12,989 nucleotides of DNA, taken from contig JACMRO010000381.1 in assembly GCA_014376425.1 (NCBI GenBank), positions 1 to 12,989 on the forward strand, given 5' to 3'. Below the pieces are notes generated by a model. It was not told where the DNA came from, searched no databases, and saw nothing but the letters and a program-made list of their open reading frames with translations. This DNA is from Rubritepida sp. (GTDB lineage Bacteria > Pseudomonadota > Alphaproteobacteria > Acetobacterales > Acetobacteraceae). Shown in pieces: positions 8,631 to 12,989 of the stretch. The first letter of the stretch is position 1. Each line of letters opens with the position of its first letter. The translations under genes and the position numbers were made by a program.

Positions 8631-8837
8631 CCCCCGGCCCCTTCGGCAGCGTGGCCACAGGCCGCCGCGTACCCATGGCCGGGGCTGCCGGGCCCACCAT
8701 CACGTGCCCACTCACACCCGGGATCGGCCGGGCAACCCCCGGCCCCCTACGGCGGCGTGGCCACAGGCCGCCACGTACCCGTGCCCGGGGCTACCGGCCC
8801 CACCATCCCGTGCCCACTCACGCCCGGGATCGGCCGG
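8631..8837. repeat. Direct duplication of about 105 bp, two copies
   Basis: Copy 1 spans 8631-8731 and copy 2 spans 8736-8837, with four bases between them. By eye they differ at about ten positions plus one 1-bp indel, so they are roughly 90% identical. Copy 2 covers the last 30 or so codons of the minus-strand methyltransferase, including its stop. Copy 1 is non-coding in the present arrangement. Confidence 0.88.
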
Positions 8838-9532
8838 AGCACGCTGTTCCGCGCGCCGGCCATCGCCGCTTCGAGCCCCGCACCCGGCACCACGCCCAAC
8901 ACGTCCTTCACCGCCTCCGCCAGCACGACGCCCGACAGGCCGGGCAGCGCAGCCCGCCCCAGGCCTTCCCAGACACCGGCCCCTGCCAAAGCCCAGCGGG
9001 CGGAAAACGGCGGCACGAACAGCGCCGGCCGCATCGCCGACACCCGGAACAGCCGCGATTGAAGCAGCCGTCCCAGCTGCCCGCGCGACCAGGGCCGGCC
9101 CTGGCCAAAAGGCGTATGGTCGAACAGCGACCAGCAGCCATGCCGGTTGGGCAGCACCACCAGAAGCCGGCCGTCATCGCGCAGCACACGCCAGCATTCA
9201 CGCAGCAGCACGGCCGGGTTGGGCACCGCCTCAAGCGCATGCACCAGCAGGATGCGGTCTAGGCTGAGATCGGGGAGCGGCAGCACCGTCTCGGGGATCA
9301 GGGCGCAGGGCGCGGGGGGCCGGGCCTCGGCCAGCGGCGCCGGCACCAGGGAAATGGCGCGCGCCGCGCCGGGCCACACCCCCAGATACGGCGAGGCCCA
9401 GCCCCCGCCCGCCACCTCCAGCCCACGCAGATCGGGCCACAGCCGCCGGAGCCCGGCCCGCAGCATGCGTCGCGCCACCACCCCGGGGGCGGAGGCGTAG
9501 AAACTGCCCAGACCGTGGACCTCATGGCTCAT
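8747..9532 (-). CDS. Class I SAM-dependent methyltransferase, divergent from gloB
   Basis: A 261-residue methyltransferase-fold protein of the type often found next to gloB in alphaproteobacteria. It opens with an FYASAPGVVARRMLRAGLR helix. The motif I region is LEVAGGGWASPYLGVW, with no acidic residue before the glycines, as is usual in this subfamily. The type 11-like core is LDRILLVHALEAVPNPAVLL, ECWRVLRDDGRLLVVLPNR, then HTPFGQGRPWSRGQL. The substrate is unknown and there is no signal peptide. The ATG at 9532 gives the family-like N-terminus, though no Shine-Dalgarno is obvious. Only 50-56 bp separate it from gloB, so the two share a divergent promoter region. The last 30 or so residues (about RPIPGVSGHGMVGPVAPGTG onward) lie in the 105-bp duplication and are probably not ancestral. 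In copy 1 the same frame would end in VATLPKGPGVGSRGR. Confidence 0.82.
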   Translation of the reverse strand: MSHEVHGLGSFYASAPGVVARRMLRAGLRRLWPDLRGLEVAGGGWASPYLGVWPGAARAISLVPAPLAEARPPAPCALIPETVLPLPDLSLDRILLVHALEAVPNPAVLLRECWRVLRDDGRLLVVLPNRHGCWSLFDHTPFGQGRPWSRGQLGRLLQSRLFRVSAMRPALFVPPFSARWALAGAGVWEGLGRAALPGLSGVVLAEAVKDVLGVVPGAGLEAAMAGARNSVLRPIPGVSGHGMVGPVAPGTGTWRPVATPP

Positions 9533-9577
9533 GCAGAGGATATAGGCCGCCAGGCCGCGCCGCGGAATCGTCCCTTC

Positions 9578-9582
9578 GGAGA
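9578..9582 (+). promoter_or_regulatory. Ribosome binding site deciding the gloB start
   Basis: GGAGA touches the ATG at 9583 but lies six bases before the in-frame ATG at 9589. The spacing favours the second ATG as the true start. Confidence 0.5.
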
Positions 9583-9588
9583 ATGTCG

Positions 9589-10311
9589 ATGACCATCACA
9601 ATCAAGCCGATCCCCTGCCTCACGGATAATTACGCCTGGTGGCTGCGTGACCCAGCCACGGGGCAGACGGCGGTGGTCGATCCGGGCGAAGCTGGGCCAG
9701 TGGCGGCGATGATCCGCGCCGAGGGCACCGGGCTGGACTGGATTCTGCTGACCCATCACCACGGCGATCACATCGACGGGGTGGCCGCGCTGGTCACCGA
9801 ATTCGGCGCCAAGGTGGTGGGGGCATCGGCGGATGCCCGCCGGCTGCCGCCATTGGACCTGGCCCTGGCACCGGGTGACAGCTTCACCCTGGGGCAGAAT
9901 TTTGGCACCGTGCTGGACAGCCCGGGGCATACGCTGGGGCACATCGCCTTTGCTTTCCGCGCCGCGGTGTTCTGTGGCGACACGCTGTTCAGCGCCGGCT
10001 GCGGCCGCCTGCTGGAAGGCACCCCGGCCGACATGTTCGGCGCGCTGGCCGCGCTGGCGGCGCTGCCGGACGAGACGCTGGTCTGCTGCGGCCATGAATA
10101 CACGCTCAGCAACATCCGCTTCGCGCTGACCGTGGAGCCTGACAATGCCGCCCTGCGGGAATGGGCCAAGCAGGCGCAGGCGCTGCGAGATGCGGGGCTT
10201 CCCACCCTGCCCACCACCATCGGCTTCGAGCGGCAGGTGAACCCTTTCCTGCGGGCGAAGTCAGTGGCCGAACTGGCCCGTATCCGCGCCGCCAAGGATG
10301 TGTTTCGTTGA
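9589..10311 (+). CDS. gloB: Hydroxyacylglutathione hydrolase (glyoxalase II)
   Basis: Glyoxalase II hydrolyses S-lactoylglutathione to lactate and glutathione, the second step of methylglyoxal detoxification. The metallo-beta-lactamase metal-binding motif THHHGDH is at residues 55-61. Further metal ligands are in SPGHTLGH, the bridging Asp in FCGDTLF, and the late His in CCGHEYT. The C-terminal glutathione-binding helical domain ends with NPFLRAKSVAEL. The 240-residue length is typical. The start at 9589 is preferred over 9583 because of ribosome-binding-site spacing. It is divergent from a methyltransferase gene and followed after 23 bp by a glutathione S-transferase-like gene, which fits a glutathione-linked operon. 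Confidence 0.95.
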   Translation: MTITIKPIPCLTDNYAWWLRDPATGQTAVVDPGEAGPVAAMIRAEGTGLDWILLTHHHGDHIDGVAALVTEFGAKVVGASADARRLPPLDLALAPGDSFTLGQNFGTVLDSPGHTLGHIAFAFRAAVFCGDTLFSAGCGRLLEGTPADMFGALAALAALPDETLVCCGHEYTLSNIRFALTVEPDNAALREWAKQAQALRDAGLPTLPTTIGFERQVNPFLRAKSVAELARIRAAKDVFR

Positions 10312-10322
10312 ACGCGTCACAC

Positions 10323-10327
10323 GGGAG
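10323..10327 (+). promoter_or_regulatory. Ribosome binding site of the GST-like gene
   Basis: GGGAG lies seven bases before the ATG at 10335. It supports that start over any upstream in-frame codon inside gloB. Confidence 0.6.
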
Positions 10328-10334
10328 CACGACC

Positions 10335-10931
10335 ATGAAACTGCATTACGCCGGCGCCAGCCCCTTCGTCCGCAAGGTCATGATATGCGCCGTCATTCGC
10401 GGACTGGACAACAAGATCGAGCGCGTATCCTCCAACCCGCATCAAAGCCCGGCCGACCTGCTGGCCGATAACCCGCTGAGCCGGGTGCCGGCGATGGTGA
10501 CCGACAGTGGCGACACGCTCTACGACAGCCCGGTCATCTGCGAATATCTCGACACGCTGGGCGATGCGGCGCCGCTGATCCCGCCGGCCGGCCCGGCACG
10601 CGTCGCCGCGCTGAAATGGCAGGCGCTGGGCGACGGCATCATGGATGCGGCCGTGGCCCGGCGGATGCAGGCGGCGGTGCCGCAGGATGAGGCGCGGGTG
10701 GCCTTCGGCGTGCGGCAGGCGGCGGTGGTAAGCCGCGCGCTGGACGTGCTGGAGCAGAGCGACCTCGCAGGGCCGCTGGAGATCGGCCGCATCACCATCG
10801 GCTGCGCCCTGGGCTACCTGGATTTCCGCTTCGCGCATGAGGACTGGAAGACGGCGCGGCCAAAGCTGGCGGCCTGGTGGAAAGGTGTCAGCACGCAGCG
10901 CGGCTTCGCCGAGACGGTGCCGGTTGGCTGA
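10335..10931 (+). CDS. Glutathione S-transferase family protein
   Basis: A 198-residue protein with the two-domain GST layout. The N-terminal thioredoxin-like domain begins MKLHYAGASPFVRKVMICAV. Ser9 is a candidate catalytic or glutathione-activating residue. The cis-Pro segment is in NPLSRVPAMV, and DSPVICEYLD corresponds to the E/D-S motif that holds the glutamyl part of glutathione. The C-terminal helical domain includes WKTARPKLAAWWKGVSTQ near the end. Such proteins conjugate or reduce electrophiles with glutathione, but the substrate cannot be read from sequence. The start is set by GGGAG upstream and by homology beginning at once. The next gene starts inside its last codons, so translation is likely coupled. 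Confidence 0.92.
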   Translation: MKLHYAGASPFVRKVMICAVIRGLDNKIERVSSNPHQSPADLLADNPLSRVPAMVTDSGDTLYDSPVICEYLDTLGDAAPLIPPAGPARVAALKWQALGDGIMDAAVARRMQAAVPQDEARVAFGVRQAAVVSRALDVLEQSDLAGPLEIGRITIGCALGYLDFRFAHEDWKTARPKLAAWWKGVSTQRGFAETVPVG

Positions 10932-11343
10932 CGCCGATGCGATGATCGAGCGCCTGGGCCTGCGGCCACATCCCGAGGGTGGGCACTATCGGGAGATGTG
11001 GCGCGATGCGCCGGCAGCGGGGCGCGGCGCCGGCACCGCCATCCTCTATCTGTTGCGGGCGGGCGAACGCTCGCACTGGCATCGGGTGGACGCGGCGGAG
11101 GGCTGGCACTGGCATGCCGGCGCACCGCTGCGGCTGCGGCTCTCCGAAGCGGGCGAAGGGGTACAGGAACGGCTGCTGGGCATGGCGTTGGACGCCGGGC
11201 AGATGCCCTTCGCGCTGGTGCCGAAGGGCTGGTGGCAGGCGGCCGAACCGGTCGGGGGCTGGGTGCTGGTGGGCTGCACGGTGTCACCCGCATTCGACTT
11301 TGCCGGCTTCGAGATGGCACCGCCCGGCTGGGCGCCGGCATGA
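10924..11343 (+). CDS. DUF985 cupin (Cupin_5) protein
   Basis: A 139-residue single-domain cupin of the DUF985 family. It has the hallmark LGLRPHPEGGHYREMWRD, then AILYLLRAGERSHWHRVD and EGWHWHAG, which supply His51, His53, Glu59, His62 and His64 as likely metal or ligand contacts. LVPKGWWQAAEP and VGCTVSPAFDFAGFEM complete the barrel. The biochemical role of the family is not established; a sugar- or metal-binding or epimerase-like activity is possible. The start is taken as TTG at 10924, overlapping the GST stop by eight bases. The ATG at 10942 is an alternative but has no better ribosome binding site. It overlaps the next methyltransferase gene by four bases. Confidence 0.88.
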   Translation: MADADAMIERLGLRPHPEGGHYREMWRDAPAAGRGAGTAILYLLRAGERSHWHRVDAAEGWHWHAGAPLRLRLSEAGEGVQERLLGMALDAGQMPFALVPKGWWQAAEPVGGWVLVGCTVSPAFDFAGFEMAPPGWAPA

Positions 11344-11951
11344 GCGACAGCGCCGCCTGGAATGCGCGCTACGAAGCGGCACCGGGCATGTTCGGGCAGG
11401 CGCCGAACCTGTTTCTGATGGAGCAGGCGCACCGGTTGGCGCCCGGGATGCGGGCGCTTTCGCTCGGTGATGGCGAGGGCCGTAACGGTGTGTGGCTAGC
11501 GCAGCAGGGGCTGGCGGTGACGGCGCTGGACTGGTCGGCCACTGGCATGGCCCGGGCTGCGGCCCTGGCAGTCCAGCGCGGCGTGGCGATGGAGTGCGTG
11601 GTGGCCGATGCCGCGGGCTGGGACTGGCCGGATCAGGCGTTCGACCTGGTGGCCTGGGTGTTCGTGCATCTGCCCCCGCAGGACCGGGAGGCGGTGGCTG
11701 CCGGCGTAGGGCGGGCGTTGCGGCCGGGCGGTTGGCTGGTGCTGGAATGCTTCTCGCCGGCGCAGGAGGGTCGGCGCAGCGGCGGACCGCGGCAGACGGA
11801 ATTGCTGTTCACCCGGGCTGTGGTGGAGGCAGCGTTCGCCGGCTTCGAGGTGCATGCGCTGCTCGAAGGCACGGTGCTGCTGGATGAGGGGCCGAAGCAT
11901 CAGGGGCTGGCGGAGGTGGTGCGGGCTGTGCTGCGAAAACCGCAGCGGTGA
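11340..11951 (+). CDS. TehB/TPMT-like class I SAM methyltransferase
   Basis: A 203-residue protein. The N-terminus SDSAAWNARYEAAPGMFGQAPN is typical of small cytoplasmic methyltransferases related to tellurite-resistance TehB and thiopurine methyltransferases. Motif I is LSLGDGEGRNGVWLA (from residue 41). An acidic ALDWS at the end of the second strand follows, then FDLVAWVFVHLPPQDREAVA and the post-motif III ALRPGGWLVLECFSP. It ends shortly after LLFTRAVVEAAFAGFEV and the HQGLAEVVRAVLRKPQ helix. The substrate is unknown. The ATGA overlap with the cupin stop indicates translational coupling. With gloB and the GST-like gene upstream, a detoxification role is reasonable but inferred. Confidence 0.88.
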   Translation: MSDSAAWNARYEAAPGMFGQAPNLFLMEQAHRLAPGMRALSLGDGEGRNGVWLAQQGLAVTALDWSATGMARAAALAVQRGVAMECVVADAAGWDWPDQAFDLVAWVFVHLPPQDREAVAAGVGRALRPGGWLVLECFSPAQEGRRSGGPRQTELLFTRAVVEAAFAGFEVHALLEGTVLLDEGPKHQGLAEVVRAVLRKPQR

Positions 11952-12054
11952 ACGAGGCCGGCTGCGCCCGGTCGAACATCGCCTTGCTATCGAGGCCGGA
12001 AGCGAACTGAACGCCTCGAACCCGGCAGAGAAGCCCAGGCCGGCCGGTCTCCAG

Positions 12055-12989
12055 TCAGGCGAACACCACCCCATCGGCGTGATGCGCCCAGCGCTCATGT
12101 TGCACCGCCGCCAGCAAGGCCGTCGAATCCAGGAAGCCGCTGCCGCCGCGTGCCACGGCTTCGGGGCTGTCCTGGAAGCCCTGCGCCAGGCCCTCGGCCG
12201 AAAACCCGTCCTGCACATGGCCAAGCCAGAAGCGGAAACCCACCTCGTCCGGCACACGGCCCAGCGCCAGATCATACATCCGGGCCACCAGCAGCGCATC
12301 GGCGTCGGCCACCCAGATGCCTTCGGCGAAGCGGGCATCGATGTCGGCGCGGCCAGCCAGCCATGCGAGTGCCGCGGCCTCATCGCCCGCCGGCTGCATC
12401 TCGCCCAGGGCCGTGAAGCGTGCCGCCAGGCCGGGGCCGTCGCGGAATTCGGCGCTGCGCAGGAAGTTCGCCGCGACATGGGTCATGTCGGGGTCCATTT
12501 TCCAGGTACTGGCCCAGAAGGCCAGGCCGCCAGCGTCGGGCGCCCGGCCGAACGCCGCCTCATACAGCCCGACCAGCCCGCCCACCACGCCGCCGCCGGT
12601 GAGTTGGATGGAGCCGTCCAGCATTTCGATGGCCTCGATACCGGTGAAGCGGTCGCGACCATCGGCGCTGTCGGCCTGGCCGGCGGGGTCGAGCCGCAGG
12701 GCGCTACGGCCGGTGTCCAGCCGCAGGACATCCCAGCCGGCGCCGCCATCGGCCACGTCATCGCCGGCGCCCGGCGCCCGCAGGTCGTCGCCCTGCCCAC
12801 CCTGCAGCAGGTCGCGACCCGCCGCGCCGAACAGCGCATCCCGATGGGCGGGGGCGGGCAGGCGGACGCCCCGCTGGCCCGGGGCGCCGGCGATGACGTG
12901 GCCGACGGCGGCGCCGGCTGGGATGTCCTGCGGCTGGACACCGGCCGTAGCGCCCTGCGGCTCGACCCCGCCGGCCAGTCCGACAGCGC
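12055..12989 (-). CDS. RTX-type calcium-binding protein with DUF4214 modules, C-terminal part
   Basis: The frame is open to the window edge, so the N-terminus is missing. Reading leftward from about 12840 there are degenerate RTX nonapeptides (LFGAAGRDLLQGGQGDD, GAGDDVADGGAGWDVLRLD), then FTGIEAIEMLDG. Two DUF4214 modules follow: GLYEAAFGRAPDAGGLAFW (about 12588-12445) and ARMYDLALGRVPDEVGFRFW (about 12300-12160). The end is DGVVFA. RTX repeats bind calcium, and proteins of this type usually leave by type I secretion through an uncleaved C-terminal signal. They act as surface-layer, adhesin or extracellular proteins. Between 12757 and 12989 there is no ATG, GTG or TTG in frame. Upstream of about 12882 the frame reads the antisense of its own coding sequence because of an inverted repeat, so that part is not trustworthy. 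It is convergent with the upstream methyltransferase gene. Confidence 0.83.
   Translation of the reverse strand, partial: AVGLAGGVEPQGATAGVQPQDIPAGAAVGHVIAGAPGQRGVRLPAPAHRDALFGAAGRDLLQGGQGDDLRAPGAGDDVADGGAGWDVLRLDTGRSALRLDPAGQADSADGRDRFTGIEAIEMLDGSIQLTGGGVVGGLVGLYEAAFGRAPDAGGLAFWASTWKMDPDMTHVAANFLRSAEFRDGPGLAARFTALGEMQPAGDEAAALAWLAGRADIDARFAEGIWVADADALLVARMYDLALGRVPDEVGFRFWLGHVQDGFSAEGLAQGFQDSPEAVARGGSGFLDSTALLAAVQHERWAHHADGVVFA
12665..12772. repeat. Left arm of a 108-bp inverted repeat
   Basis: Reverse complement of 12882-12989 with two mismatches (12748 against 12906, and 12675 against 12979). In the RTX coding sense the first difference is silent (Asp) and the second changes Ala to Ser. 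This arm encodes GAGDDVADGGAGWDVLRLD and the following segment on the minus strand. Confidence 0.95.
12882..12989. repeat. Right arm of a 108-bp inverted repeat, running off the window
   Basis: Matches the left arm in opposite orientation and continues to the last base, so it may extend further. On the plus strand it reads the same RTX peptide as the minus-strand gene (GAGDDVADGGAGWDVLRLD). A 109-bp spacer (12773-12881) separates the arms. Confidence 0.95.

Noticed and set aside
8437..9267. Plus-strand Pro/Ala/Arg-rich frames across the 105-bp repeats and the methyltransferase
   Set aside because: They are antisense to the methyltransferase or lie in non-coding repeat DNA, and have no domain-like features.
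11990..12019. Hairpin TCGAGGC/GCCTCGA between the convergent genes as a bidirectional terminator
   Set aside because: The stem is only 7 bp with a 16-base loop and no T tract on either side, so support is too weak to call.

Overview
The window is about 13 kb of GC-rich, densely packed bacterial DNA. Gene content suggests an alphaproteobacterium, most likely Acetobacteraceae or Rhodospirillales. The pointers are the alphaproteobacterial type of pyruvate dehydrogenase E2, lpd, lipA and RatA/COQ10-like genes in one run, and a methyltransferase divergent from gloB. The taxonomy is inferred from gene order and protein style, not from a marker gene.

Positions 1-5935 (+) form a lipoate and pyruvate dehydrogenase block. 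It holds the 3' part of the E2 acyltransferase gene, a GNAT acetyltransferase, dihydrolipoamide dehydrogenase (E3), a methyltransferase with a long helical N-terminus, lipoyl synthase LipA, and a RatA/COQ10-like START-fold protein. LipA makes the lipoyl cofactor that E2 carries and E3 reoxidises, so the grouping makes biochemical sense. Gaps are 1-25 bp, except for about 230 bp between E2 and the GNAT gene.

Positions 5886-8543 (+) encode an HrpB-type DEAH helicase whose only ordinary start codon lies inside ratA. A possible terminator and a 105-bp direct duplication follow. The duplication reaches into the 3' end of a minus-strand methyltransferase gene (8747-9532). That gene is divergent from gloB (glyoxalase II), which heads a tight plus-strand run: gloB, a glutathione S-transferase-like gene, a DUF985 cupin, and a second small methyltransferase. 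The last three overlap by a few bases.

Positions 12055-12989 (-) hold the C-terminal part of an RTX-type protein with two DUF4214 modules, probably exported by type I secretion. At the window edge the DNA folds back on itself: two 108-bp arms with only two mismatches flank a 109-bp spacer. This is either a real palindromic rearrangement or a chimeric or assembly join.

The most unusual feature is repeat expansion in conserved genes. LipA ends in exactly six 8-residue (24-bp) repeats, and HrpB carries exactly six unrelated 8-residue (24-bp) repeats in its middle. Together with the 105-bp duplication and the inverted repeat, this suggests a genome prone to local duplication. I found no RNA genes, CRISPR arrays, insertion sequences or phage genes, and no convincing new multi-gene defence or biosynthetic system.
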